Origin: Planctomycetota bacterium
GTDB lineage: Bacteria; Planctomycetota; SZUA-567; H5-PLA8
Assembly (NCBI GenBank): GCA_023150555.1
Contig: JAKLKQ010000034.1
Coordinates: 1-64,000, forward strand
DNA: 64,000 nt
Direction: 5' to 3'
Positions 36,920 to 43,836 of the stretch are shown here, piece after piece. A program made the position numbers and the translations under genes. The notes beneath the pieces were generated by a model. That model worked only from the letters and a program-made list of their open reading frames with translations. It ran no database searches and had not been told where the DNA came from. Numbering within the stretch: position 1 is the first letter of the stretch; each line of letters begins with the position of its first letter.

Positions 36920-37471
36920 CTAGGCCAGGCCCTCCAGCGGGACTTCGATGAAGAGCAGACCGTCCTCGACCTTCAGCGGGTAGCGCGGCAGCGGCTCCTT
37001 GGGCGGGCCGCCGGTCGGGTTGCCCGACGGGTCGAAGGTCCCGTTGTGGCAGGGGCAGAAGAAGCGGCTGTTCTGGCCTTCCCAATGGACCTGGCAACCC
37101 AGGTGCGGGCATACACTTGAGAGCGCCACGAAGTCCTCCGCGGCGCCGCTGCTGCCCTGCCGAGCGATCACGACTTTGGCGCCGTCGGGGAGCTTGTAGG
37201 CAAGCGCCTCGCCCGGCGCGATGCGGCCGACCTCGCACACGAACATCCAGCCCGTGGCCGCGGCGTGAGCGGGATAGAGGTACCGCGCGGCGAAGCAGCC
37301 GAAGGTCCCGTAGCCGGCCGCCAGGCCGCCCGCCATGGCCAGCGAACTGAGCGACCCCAGGAAGCCGCGGCGCTCGGGATCCGCGGGCGTCTCGGCGTGG
37401 CACCCGGGCGCGGGGCCGTCTTGGGACGGATCAGCGGGAGGCGGCGTTGTAGGCGTAACCTCTTCAGACAT
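36920..37471 (-). CDS. Rieske [2Fe-2S] iron-sulfur protein of a cytochrome bc/b6f-like complex
   Basis: ATG 37471 has AAGGGA 7 bp upstream. Residues 33-60 contain ERRGFLGSLSSLAMAGG, a Tat-type twin-arginine segment that also forms the membrane anchor. The soluble domain has the cluster ligands CPHLGC (121-126) and CPCHNG (139-144), exactly the C-x-H-x2-C / C-x-C-H pattern. A GTFD-P-x-G motif follows, then the basal strands. It transfers electrons from quinol to a c-type cytochrome. It is first in the Rieske - cytochrome b - octaheme operon and has its own promoter at 37515-37543. Confidence 0.9.
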   Translation of the reverse strand: MSEEVTPTTPPPADPSQDGPAPGCHAETPADPERRGFLGSLSSLAMAGGLAAGYGTFGCFAARYLYPAHAAATGWMFVCEVGRIAPGEALAYKLPDGAKVVIARQGSSGAAEDFVALSSVCPHLGCQVHWEGQNSRFFCPCHNGTFDPSGNPTGGPPKEPLPRYPLKVEDGLLFIEVPLEGLA

Positions 37472-37514
37472 CAGGAGTTCCCTTAACACGATAAGAAGGT
37501 ATTGTTAGTGAGAT

Positions 37515-37543
37515 ATTCTCCCGGATGGCGTACGTTTTGTCAA
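37515..37543 (-). promoter_or_regulatory. Promoter of the Rieske-cytochrome b-octaheme operon
   Basis: On the minus strand TTGACA (37538-37543) is a perfect -35 and GAGAAT (37515-37520) a 4 of 6 -10, with 17 bp between. Transcription would start near 37508. ATTGTTAG at 37501-37508 resembles the half-site of the TetR operator 110 bp away. Confidence 0.55.
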
Positions 37544-37590
37544 CCGTGCGTTCCGTGAAATCCCGATTTCCGTGCGCTTTGGAATTCATA

Positions 37591-37652
37591 TTGACCGCGT
37601 GCCGATCAGTGGTAATCTAACAATCGTTAGATTGAACCAAACGATCGTTAGG
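37591..37652 (+). promoter_or_regulatory. TetR gene promoter overlapped by two operator palindromes
   Basis: TTGACC (37591-37596) and a weak TAATCT (37613-37618) are 16 bp apart. A perfect 20-bp palindrome with 8-bp arms AATCTAAC/GTTAGATT (37614-37633) covers the -10. A second, AACGATCGTT within a 16-bp near-palindrome (37637-37652), lies just downstream. Both share the CGTTAG half-site, fitting autorepression by the TetR protein that follows. Confidence 0.65.
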
Positions 37653-37669
37653 CAGAGGGGGCGAGAGGA

Positions 37670-38302
37670 ATGGGCGAGCAGCGCAACGCAGACCGCACCC
37701 GCGCGAGGATCCTCGCCGCTGCCGAGCAACTCTTTGCGCGGCGCGGCTTTGACGCCGCCTCGATGCGCGAACTCGCCGCCGCCGCCGCCGTCCAGGCCGC
37801 GACGCTTTACCACTACTTCCCGTCGAAGGAGGCCCTGCTGCGCGAGATCTTCCGCGGCTTCTACGACGAACTGGCGGGCTTCTACGCCGCCTTCGACGCG
37901 TCGCTCGCGCCGGGCATTCCGCTGCGCGAGGCGTTGGCTGCCTTCGCGCGCGCGCACCGCGGCTTCCTGGAGCAGCGCCCCAGCTTCGCGCTGCTCTTCT
38001 TCTGGGAAGGACTGCGCCCCGGCGCGGCACAAGCCGAATCGCTGAAAGCCTTTGCGCGGCGAGCGGGCTCGGGCTTGCAGCACCTCGCGCGGCGCTGGCC
38101 CGACGCCGCGCGCGCGCAGGTCGTGCATCTGTTCCTGGCGGCGGTCGGGGCCAACACCTTCGCGCAGACGGCCGCGGGCTACGCGCGCGCGGTCGCAGGC
38201 GAGGGCCTCAGCGTCGAGGCGCAGAACGACGCCCTGAGCGCGCTCTTCGCCGGTGCCGAGGCGCTGGAAGAACAGCTCGCCTCGCCGGGCAAAATGGCTT
38301 GA
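37670..38302 (+). CDS. TetR-family transcriptional regulator
   Basis: The N-terminal 60 residues are a TetR helix-turn-helix: RTRARILAAAEQLFARRGFD, SMRELAAAAAVQAATLYHYF and PSKEALLREIFRGFYDE, the standard spacing of recognition helix and helix 4. The remaining 150 residues are helical ligand-binding domain with no assignable ligand. GAGAGGA precedes the ATG. It lies divergent to the Rieske operon and 50 bp upstream of the PhyH gene, so it could control either. The promoter is overlapped by its likely operator, suggesting autoregulation. Confidence 0.85.
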   Translation: MGEQRNADRTRARILAAAEQLFARRGFDAASMRELAAAAAVQAATLYHYFPSKEALLREIFRGFYDELAGFYAAFDASLAPGIPLREALAAFARAHRGFLEQRPSFALLFFWEGLRPGAAQAESLKAFARRAGSGLQHLARRWPDAARAQVVHLFLAAVGANTFAQTAAGYARAVAGEGLSVEAQNDALSALFAGAEALEEQLASPGKMA

Positions 38303-38352
38303 GACGTCGAGTCCCCTGAAGCCAAACGACCCCTGGATACGGAGGAAGTGGC

Positions 38353-39123
38353 ATGGCCCTGAAAGCGTTAAGTTCCGAGCAGATCGCGCGTTACCGCGAC
38401 GACGGATACCTGGTCGTCAACGACGTCTTCACGCCGGAAACGATCGACGCGGCCGTCGCGGACGCGTCCCTCTGGCAGCAGTCGTTCCTGGCCGGCATGA
38501 GCGAGAAGGAACGCGCGTGGTACGTCGACGGCAGCACCGCGGTGCCGCAGCAGCTGCGCAAGCTCGACAACCCCGTCGCCGAACGCGCGCCGTTCCGGCG
38601 GCTGGCGCTCGAGTTGGCCGGCGTGGTGGAGGGCGTCTTCGGCGAGCCGGGCCTCTGCTTCTTCAGCCAGCTCTTCTTCAAGCCGCCGCAGGGTGGCGGT
38701 CCTAAACCCATACACCAGGACAACTTCTACTTCGGGCCGCGGGACCAGGAGCAGATGGTCACCTGCTGGATCGCGCTCGACGAGGCCACCGTCGAGAACG
38801 GCTGCCTGCACTACTGGAAGGGCAGCCACCGCGGCGGCATGGCCGAGCACTTCGCGCCGCAGGACGAGCCCTTCAACCTGCAGATCGACCTGGCGAGGAC
38901 CGGCGAACGCTTCGAGAAGGTGCCCGCGCCGGTCGCGCGCGGCGGCGTGGCCTTCCACCACGGATTGACGTATCACCAGTCGGCGAACAACCTTAGCAAG
39001 CGCTACCGGCGCGCGATGGCGGTGCATTGCATGGCCGCGAGCAACGCGCTGGTCAATCCCGCGATGGCGTACGACGAGAAATACTTCGTGCCGCTGCGCG
39101 CTGAAGCCGCCGCGGCCGTTTGA
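38353..39123 (+). CDS. Phytanoyl-CoA dioxygenase (PhyH)-like Fe(II)/2-oxoglutarate oxygenase
   Basis: The 256-residue protein has the PhyH facial triad: PIHQDNFYF supplies H-x-D near residue 120, and FHHGLTYHQSANNL near residue 200 the distal His. RYRRA lies shortly after, where Arg binds 2-oxoglutarate. The opening GYLVVNDVFTPETID is also typical of the family. It would hydroxylate a small or acyl substrate using O2 and 2-oxoglutarate. GGAGG lies about 8 bp before the ATG. Together with the TetR gene and the acyl-CoA ligase 1.8 kb downstream it suggests lipid catabolism, but the substrate is unknown. Confidence 0.8.
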   Translation: MALKALSSEQIARYRDDGYLVVNDVFTPETIDAAVADASLWQQSFLAGMSEKERAWYVDGSTAVPQQLRKLDNPVAERAPFRRLALELAGVVEGVFGEPGLCFFSQLFFKPPQGGGPKPIHQDNFYFGPRDQEQMVTCWIALDEATVENGCLHYWKGSHRGGMAEHFAPQDEPFNLQIDLARTGERFEKVPAPVARGGVAFHHGLTYHQSANNLSKRYRRAMAVHCMAASNALVNPAMAYDEKYFVPLRAEAAAAV

Positions 39124-39158
39124 AGGAATCACACAAGGCGCATGAAATTTTTCTGAAA

Positions 39159-39182
39159 ATCCGGGAAGAATTCTTCCCGGAT
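39159..39182. terminator. 24-bp perfect palindrome after the PhyH gene
   Basis: The half ATCCGGGAAGAA is followed directly by its complement, with no loop, 36 bp after the PhyH stop. It could end transcription as a strong cruciform/hairpin, though no T-run follows at once (the sequence goes on as CGTGTATAAG). It could also be a protein-binding site. Confidence 0.4.
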
Positions 39183-39226
39183 CGTGTATAAGATTGCACC
39201 ACGCGCGTAAATTTCATAGCTAAAAG

Positions 39227-39310
39227 TCGCGAAATTTCGTTAGTTCAGAAGTTTCTGTACTGTCGAAATTTCGCGAGTTGCGTGCTTCAAATTCACGAAA
39301 TCTCGTGAAT
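39227..39310. repeat. Cluster of AT-rich inverted repeats
   Basis: TCGCGAAATTTCG (39227-39239) and its inverse CGAAATTTCGCGA (39264-39276) form a 13-bp inverted repeat with a 24-nt loop. Each arm also contains the palindrome CGAAATTTCG. A second perfect hairpin, ATTCACGA-AATC-TCGTGAAT, is at 39291-39310. No gene is recognised here. Confidence 0.6.
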
Positions 39311-39439
39311 CACGTCGTGCTGCGCGACGTGCTGGAGTGCACATGGCGATTTGTATCGATCTTTCCTCGATTCCAACATGGTGCAGCGATTTTTTCGCTT
39401 CGAAAGCATTGGACTTACAAGAAAAATGCACATCGTGGA

Positions 39440-39745
39440 TGTGTTACGTTGCGCTACGTGCTGCGCCAGGTGCAATATACGCATTGCGTATCTATTGGGG
39501 ACCGGGCACCGGTATCCGGAAAATCGGCAAACGGAAAACGGCAAAGAGCAAAAAACGGAGAAACAGCGAAAGGAAATGAGATCGCGGCGCTCGAAGTGTT
39601 ACACCGAGAAAATCAGGGGTTAGGGGCGAGCGGTGAGGGGTGAGGAAAAGAAAACAGCAAACGGCAAACAGCAAACAGAAAAGCTGAAAGATCCAAGAAC
39701 CAAGAACCAAGATCCAAACAAATCTCAAACTGCAAATTTTAAACG
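39440..39745. repeat. Long heptanucleotide repeat tract with drifting unit
   Basis: From about 39478 the sequence can be cut in sevens: ACCGGGC/ACCGGTA-like, then AAACGGN units (to about 39570). After a break come four G4N3-like units at 39616-39643 (N3 = TTA, CGA, TGA, TGA; one G run is imperfect). Finally 39655-39745 has about 13 units of the form CAGCAAA, CGGCAAA, then GATCCAA/GAACCAA and NNNNAAA. The unit changes gradually while the period remains seven. No gene is present. Confidence 0.7.
39478..39490. repeat. 13-bp palindrome TACGCATTGCGTA, copy 3
   Basis: Arms extend to ATACGCA/TGCGTAT. It is preceded by GTGCTGCGC words that also occur near 9095 and 39318, and lies at the start of the heptamer tract. 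Confidence 0.6.
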
Positions 39746-39842
39746 GCGCCGCTTTTCGCCTTCACGAATGACAAATGAAAAGGAATCCGGAGGCCGAGCG
39801 GCCCGCACGCATTCCTGAATCAAAGGGGAGGCGAAGGACGTG

Positions 39843-39973
39843 TGGGGCGGGCGTCCCTGCCCGCCACCAGCCGGTGAACGGGGTGTGGTGGGTCAGGCCC
39901 TGTGCGGGGCCCGCGGGCTTAGGCCCCGAGCCCCTTCGTGCGGCTGAGCGCGGGCACGGAGGCCCACGCCCCA
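39843..39973. repeat. GC-rich imperfect inverted-repeat element (about 130 bp)
   Basis: The left arm 39843-39864 (starting TGGGGCGGGC) and right arm 39950-39973 (ending CCCACGCCCCA) are imperfect inverse copies of about 22 bp with a few mismatches and one gap. Inside is a GGGGCC...GGCCCC hairpin near 39906-39926. It resembles a small non-autonomous or REP-type element; no transposase is encoded. Confidence 0.45.
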
Positions 39974-40020
39974 TGAACAGGGCCTCTTCAAGGAACACGA
40001 ATGGCTTGGAGGTTCAGGCA

Positions 40021-40037
40021 CCTCCTTATAAAGGAGG
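40021..40037 (+). promoter_or_regulatory. Hairpin hiding an AAGGAGG sequence
   Basis: CCTCCTT-ATA-AAGGAGG forms a perfect 7-bp stem whose right arm is a near-perfect Shine-Dalgarno sequence. The nearest ATG (40053) is 15 bp further, too far for normal use. It may be a chance feature of the repeat-rich region. Confidence 0.3.
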
Positions 40038-40264
40038 CGGTATACTGGTCCCATGGACGATGCGCCCAACCAGGGAACGGGTGCCCCTGGCTCGCCCGAA
40101 GCGAAGCGAGCGCTAGCCAGTGCCGAAGAACGATTCGCTACGAACGACGCGTTTGCGCATCTGTGCGAGGAACAGGTCTCGGTCGAGAAACATCCAAAGC
40201 CGAGACGATTGGAAGTGGCTAGGATAGCAATAGGAAGTCAGCTACGATAGGTAGTGACAAAGCT

Positions 40265-40702
40265 ATGGATCGGTGGGACACCTATGCGGACGCCTGGTGG
40301 AATCTCTTCGAAGCTAGGCGGGAACTTCTTGCGGACGAAAACCTGGTTGAACTCGTGAAAAAGGGGCTCGCCAATCCGAGCCATAGGAAGGCGGCTCTGG
40401 TTCTGCTTCGTGAAGCAAAGAGCGAGGTGCGGGAAGCGCTTATGCCACAGCTGTTGGGGCTTGCCGTTTACCCGCATGGTCTGGCTCGGGAGGCGGAAGA
40501 AGTTCTGTTCACCATCGACCATGGTTGGCTCGCCGCCAACATCGAGAAGGCGGCGGAAGAAATTCTCGCGGAGAACGATTACACGGAGCAGGCCAATCTG
40601 CTTAACCTCTACGAGCGGCTCGACGAAGGCCTGTCCAAGAAGCTTCGCGCATCGCTGCGGAACCACAGCGATCCCGACATCCGGGAGTTGGCGGAAGACT
40701 AA
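40265..40702 (+). CDS. Small helical repeat-like hypothetical protein (145 aa)
   Basis: The protein is rich in Leu, Glu and Ala and almost fully helical by composition. It has HEAT-like helical pairs (LADENLVELVKKGLAN, KAALVLLREAKSEVREAL, NYxx-free LLNLYERLDEGLSKKLR) and an acidic end (IRELAED). No signal peptide or membrane segment is seen. An AGGTAG lies about 11 bp before the ATG. Codon use is less GC-rich than its neighbours, and the gene is isolated between repeat-rich gaps, which may mean it is acquired. Function not recognised. Confidence 0.6.
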   Translation: MDRWDTYADAWWNLFEARRELLADENLVELVKKGLANPSHRKAALVLLREAKSEVREALMPQLLGLAVYPHGLAREAEEVLFTIDHGWLAANIEKAAEEILAENDYTEQANLLNLYERLDEGLSKKLRASLRNHSDPDIRELAED

Positions 40703-40721
40703 GGAATGTGGTGTTGGGACG

Positions 40722-40742
40722 CCAAAACCCAAAATCCAAATG
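40722..40742. repeat. Short heptamer tract (CCAAAAN type, 3 units)
   Basis: Three units CCAAAAC, CCAAAAT, CCAAATG follow the preceding stop codon by 20 bp. They belong to the A-rich heptamer family seen at 39655-39745. Confidence 0.5.
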
Positions 40743-40926
40743 CCGTTCTCCGTGATCTCTGTGTGCTTCCATGAAAAGCCAGTGCCTTTCTCCGCCACGC
40801 GGCCTTAGGTCGCAAATCGGCGCAGGTGCCGCGATTCCCGGTTGCCTTCGCCGCGCGTGGGGTATACAGACGGCACGCCGGGCCTTATCCGAAGCGCGCG
40901 ACCCGATACGAAAGGGCCTTCCACGC

Positions 40927-42507
40927 ATGCAGATCCCGCAGACGCCGCTCGAGTTCGCACGCCGCGCGCGCTCGTTGTACGCCGAGCGCGAGGCCGTCGT
41001 CGACGGCGAACGGCGCTTCACGTACGGCGCGTTCTTCGGTCGATGCGAACGCGCTTCGGCGGCGCTGCAGCGGCTGGGCGTGACGTCCGGCGACCGCGTC
41101 GCGTACATCGCACCGAACACGCACCGGCACCTGGAGTCCTTTTACGCGGTCCCGCAGATCGGCGCGGCCGTGGTCCCGATCAACTTCCGTCTCACCGCCG
41201 ACGACTGGGTCTACATCCTCAACCACAGCGGCGCGAAGATCGCGTGCGTCGATCCCGAGTTCCTCGCCATCGTCGACAGCGTGCGCGGGCGGCTGGAGAC
41301 GGTGGAGCACTTCGTCGCGCTGAGTGATGAGGCTGGCGGCGCGCAGGGCTGGCTCGGCTACGAGCGCCTCCTGCGCGAAGCCCCTTCGTCGTACGAGCCC
41401 GCGCGCGTCGAAGAGGAGGACCTGCTCTCGATCAACTACACCAGCGGCACGACCTCGCGGCCGAAGGGCGTGATGATCACGCACCGCAACGCGTGGACGA
41501 ACACGATCGGCACGCTGCTGCACCTGGACCTCTCGGCGGCTGACCGCTACCTCTGGACGCTGCCGATGTTCCACGCCAACGGCTGGACGTTCGTCTGGAC
41601 GGTCACGGCGCGAGGCGCGGCGCACGTCTGCCTGCCCAAGCCCGAACCGCAGAAAACGGTCGATCTGATCGAGCACGAGAGGATCACTATGCTCTGCGCG
41701 GCGCCCACCGTGCTGATCAACACGCTCAATGCAATCGAGGAATCCAAGCGCGCGGTCCCGAAGGGCGTGCGCATCTGGACGGCGGGCGCGCCGCCGGCGG
41801 CGGCCACCATCGAGCGCCTCGAGAAGAACCTCGGCTGGCACCTGACACAGGTCTACGGCCTGACCGAGACGAGCCCGTTCATCAGCGTGTGCGAGGAACG
41901 CCCCGAGCACGCGGGCCTGACGCTGGCCGAACGCAGCGTGATCAAGGCGCGCCAGGGCGTGGAGATGCTCATCACCGGCGAACTGCGCGTCGTTGACCTG
42001 GACGGCAACGAAGTGCCGCGCGACGGGCAGACCCCCGGCGAGATCGTCGTGCGCGGCAACGTGGTGATGAAGGGCTACTACCGCGACCCCGAGGCCACGG
42101 CGCAGGCGATGCGCGGCGGCTGGTTCCACAGCGGCGACGCGGCGGTGGTGCATCCCGACGGCTACGTCGAGATCCGCGACCGGCTGAAGGACGTCATCAT
42201 CAGCGGCGGCGAGAACATCTCGTCGGTCGAGATCGAGGGCGTGCTCCTGCAGCACCCGGCGGTGCTGGAGGCGGCGGTGGTGGGGATGCCGCATCCGAAA
42301 TGGGGCGAGTCGCCGCACGCCTTCCTGCGCCTGCGCGCCGGCGCGAAGATCGAAGCAGAGGACGTAAAGGCCTTCGTGCGCGCGCGGCTGGCGCACTTCA
42401 AGACGCCGCAGTGGGTGACGGTGGTGGACGAGTTGCCCAAGACGGCGACGGGCAAGGTGCAGAAGTTCGCGCTGCGCGGCGGCCGGGCGGCGATCTCGAA
42501 GCAGTAA
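40927..42507 (+). CDS. AMP-forming acyl-CoA synthetase / long-chain fatty acid-CoA ligase-like
   Basis: The 526-residue protein has all ANL-superfamily motifs: the P-loop YTSGTTSRPKGVM near 171, YGLTETSP near 314, GEIVVRG near 373, WFHSGDAAVVHPDGY near 399, the hinge DRLKDVIISGGENISSVEIE near 418, and the catalytic Lys in PKTATGKVQK near 507. It would activate a carboxylic acid with ATP and load it on coenzyme A. Chain length is not certain; medium or long fatty acids are most typical. ATG 40927 was chosen because upstream in-frame sequence is repeat-like. It may work with the PhyH-like oxygenase upstream. Confidence 0.9.
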   Translation: MQIPQTPLEFARRARSLYAEREAVVDGERRFTYGAFFGRCERASAALQRLGVTSGDRVAYIAPNTHRHLESFYAVPQIGAAVVPINFRLTADDWVYILNHSGAKIACVDPEFLAIVDSVRGRLETVEHFVALSDEAGGAQGWLGYERLLREAPSSYEPARVEEEDLLSINYTSGTTSRPKGVMITHRNAWTNTIGTLLHLDLSAADRYLWTLPMFHANGWTFVWTVTARGAAHVCLPKPEPQKTVDLIEHERITMLCAAPTVLINTLNAIEESKRAVPKGVRIWTAGAPPAAATIERLEKNLGWHLTQVYGLTETSPFISVCEERPEHAGLTLAERSVIKARQGVEMLITGELRVVDLDGNEVPRDGQTPGEIVVRGNVVMKGYYRDPEATAQAMRGGWFHSGDAAVVHPDGYVEIRDRLKDVIISGGENISSVEIEGVLLQHPAVLEAAVVGMPHPKWGESPHAFLRLRAGAKIEAEDVKAFVRARLAHFKTPQWVTVVDELPKTATGKVQKFALRGGRAAISKQ

Positions 42508-42511
42508 AGCA

Positions 42512-42610
42512 GGGGCGAGGGGTGAGGGGCCAGGGGTTAGGAACAGAAGACGGCAAACGGCAAGAGCAACTATCGGCGAACAGCGATCGGCTTTCGGCAA
42601 ACGAAAAACT
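42512..42610. repeat. Heptamer tract starting with a G-quadruplex motif
   Basis: Four GGGG runs at 42512-42536 are separated by 3-nt loops (CGA, TGA, CCA), a canonical G-quadruplex pattern with a 7-bp period. From about 42552 the units become ACGGCAA-like, then TATCGGC, GAACAGC, GATCGGC, TTTCGGC. The tract starts 4 bp after the ligase stop codon. Confidence 0.7.
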
Positions 42611-42683
42611 TTCTACGGGTGGTCCATCCCTGCGGGATGGGCCAGTCAAACAGGTTGTCTGGGGATGTGGCCGGCCCATGAAT

Positions 42684-42696
42684 TACGCAATGCGTA
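42684..42696. repeat. 13-bp palindrome TACGCAATGCGTA, copy 4
   Basis: Exact copy, followed directly by heptamer units of the TTGGAAT, TTGAAGT, TCGAAGC type (about 42703-42735). Confidence 0.6.
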
Positions 42697-42770
42697 TTGC
42701 CATTGGAATTTGAAGTTCGAAGCTTGTTTGGAATTTGGGTCTTTGTGTTGCGCGGCAGCGTCGGTAGCCG

Positions 42771-43454
42771 TTACTTCTTCTTTTTCTTCTTCTCGGCGCC
42801 CTTGGGCGGATTGTGGTGCTCGGCGTAGAGGTAGGTATAGAGATGCAGCATCTGGTCCTCGGTCAGCGAGGTCTCGAACTGCCGCGCCATCTGCAGCGCC
42901 GTGGTCTTGCCCTTCAGGATTCCGTGGTCCATCGCCGCTTGCAGCAGCACCTCGTCGGGCGGAAAGATCGGGTAGCGGAAGCACGTCAGCAGGAACGCCG
43001 CCAGCTCGTCGCGCGAGAAGACTTCCAGGTTCGAGACGAAGCTGCGCCGTTCGCCCGGCCGCAGCGGCACGAGGTACTCGAGGTTCAGGTTTCGCTGGCG
43101 CAGGAAGAACGTCTCGAGGAAACGCTGCAAGAGCGCGATGCGTTCGGTCGCGCGCGGGTCGCGGCCCAGCATCGCCAGCAACACGTCGCTGCGCGCGACG
43201 CGGACTTCGTTCCAGTCCACGCAGTGGCTCATCAGCTTGCGCGCGGCGTCGGCGCCTTCCTGCGGCGGGCCGTGCAGGCCCAGCACTGCGCCGGCGATGA
43301 CCTCGCTGTTCTTCGACGCGACGGCCAGCGCCGCGGAGGCGTCGGCCGACTGCGGCGGCGGTTCGAAGACGGGGAACGTGGGCGTGGGGAAGCGGCGGGT
43401 CAGCGAACGCAGCACGGAAGCGACCTTGTTGCGGATGCGAAGGTTGGCGGCCAT
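42771..43454 (-). CDS. Possible HhH-GPD/endonuclease III-like protein with Lys-rich tail
   Basis: The 227-residue protein is mostly helical. The order SHCVDWNEVRVARSDVLLAML, then RNLNLEYLVPLRPGERRSFVSNLEVF, recalls the endonuclease III layout found in several divergent planctomycete proteins. However, the helix-hairpin-helix GxGxKTA core, the catalytic Lys/Asp pair and the iron-sulfur cysteines are not evident. It ends in a run of six Lys (GAEKKKKKK). ATG 43454 was chosen; in-frame codons extend to 43610, still downstream of the promoter. If the fold is right, it may be a non-catalytic DNA-binding relative. Low certainty. Confidence 0.45.
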   Translation of the reverse strand: MAANLRIRNKVASVLRSLTRRFPTPTFPVFEPPPQSADASAALAVASKNSEVIAGAVLGLHGPPQEGADAARKLMSHCVDWNEVRVARSDVLLAMLGRDPRATERIALLQRFLETFFLRQRNLNLEYLVPLRPGERRSFVSNLEVFSRDELAAFLLTCFRYPIFPPDEVLLQAAMDHGILKGKTTALQMARQFETSLTEDQMLHLYTYLYAEHHNPPKGAEKKKKKK

Positions 43455-43836
43455 GCGTGTGCGTCCGTGTCCCTGTCCCTGTCGGTCTAACGTCAGACGG
43501 CGCCGCGCGTGTGTACGCTCAAAAAATCGCGCCGGCGAACCGTCCGGCCTGCTTGCACTACGTGCAGGGTTGGATTCGGGCCCCTTGGCGGCCGCGCTCC
43601 GCTCCCGCAACTTGTTTCAATGCAAAGATTTAAAGGATCGCCTCAAGCCCGGATACTCTTAATGATAGGTACGGATTGAAGACTGTCAAGCGCATTTGAA
43701 TTTGCGCACATCCTAAGGAGGCTTCCGGCGGGGCGGCTTTTGCCCTAAGAGGTGATTCCAGGCCTCGCCATAAGGAGGTACGGAATTCACGGCGCGCCAC
43801 CGGGACTTCCGATTCCAAGGGAAAGGCGACCTCTCG
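43455..43836. other. Divergent intergenic region
   Basis: A 382-bp gap between the leftward HhH-like gene and the rightward HEAT gene. It holds a strong leftward promoter (43662-43689) and a leader of about 200 nt. Two AAGGAGG words (about 43715 and 43770) precede the rightward gene, but at 60-120 bp distance. No gene accepted. Confidence 0.6.
43662..43689 (-). promoter_or_regulatory. Strong sigma70-like promoter, leftward
   Basis: On the minus strand TTGACA (43684-43689, 6 of 6) and TATCAT (43662-43667, 5 of 6) are 16 bp apart. Transcription from near 43655 would read the HhH-like gene after a leader of about 200 nt, or an N-terminally extended form from 43610. Confidence 0.6.

Larger units (their letters stand above)
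39183..40264. other. Repeat-dense gap without confident genes
   Basis: About 1.1 kb without an accepted gene. In order it holds inverted repeats (39227-39310), a heptamer tract with a 13-bp palindrome (39440-39745), an inverted-repeat element (39843-39973) and a short hairpin (40021-40037). A 65-codon frame from 40053 was not accepted because its ribosome site is poor and its first half overlaps another dyad (GCTCGC...GCGAGC). Confidence 0.6.

Noticed and set aside
39440-39745. CRISPR array
   Set aside because: Repeats are 7 bp, contiguous and drifting, with no 24-47 bp repeats or spacers, and no cas gene is present.
40053-40250. 65-codon plus-strand frame before the helical hypothetical gene
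   Set aside because: Shine-Dalgarno sequence is 15 bp away and locked in a hairpin; the first part overlaps a GCTCGC/GCGAGC dyad; no similarity seen.
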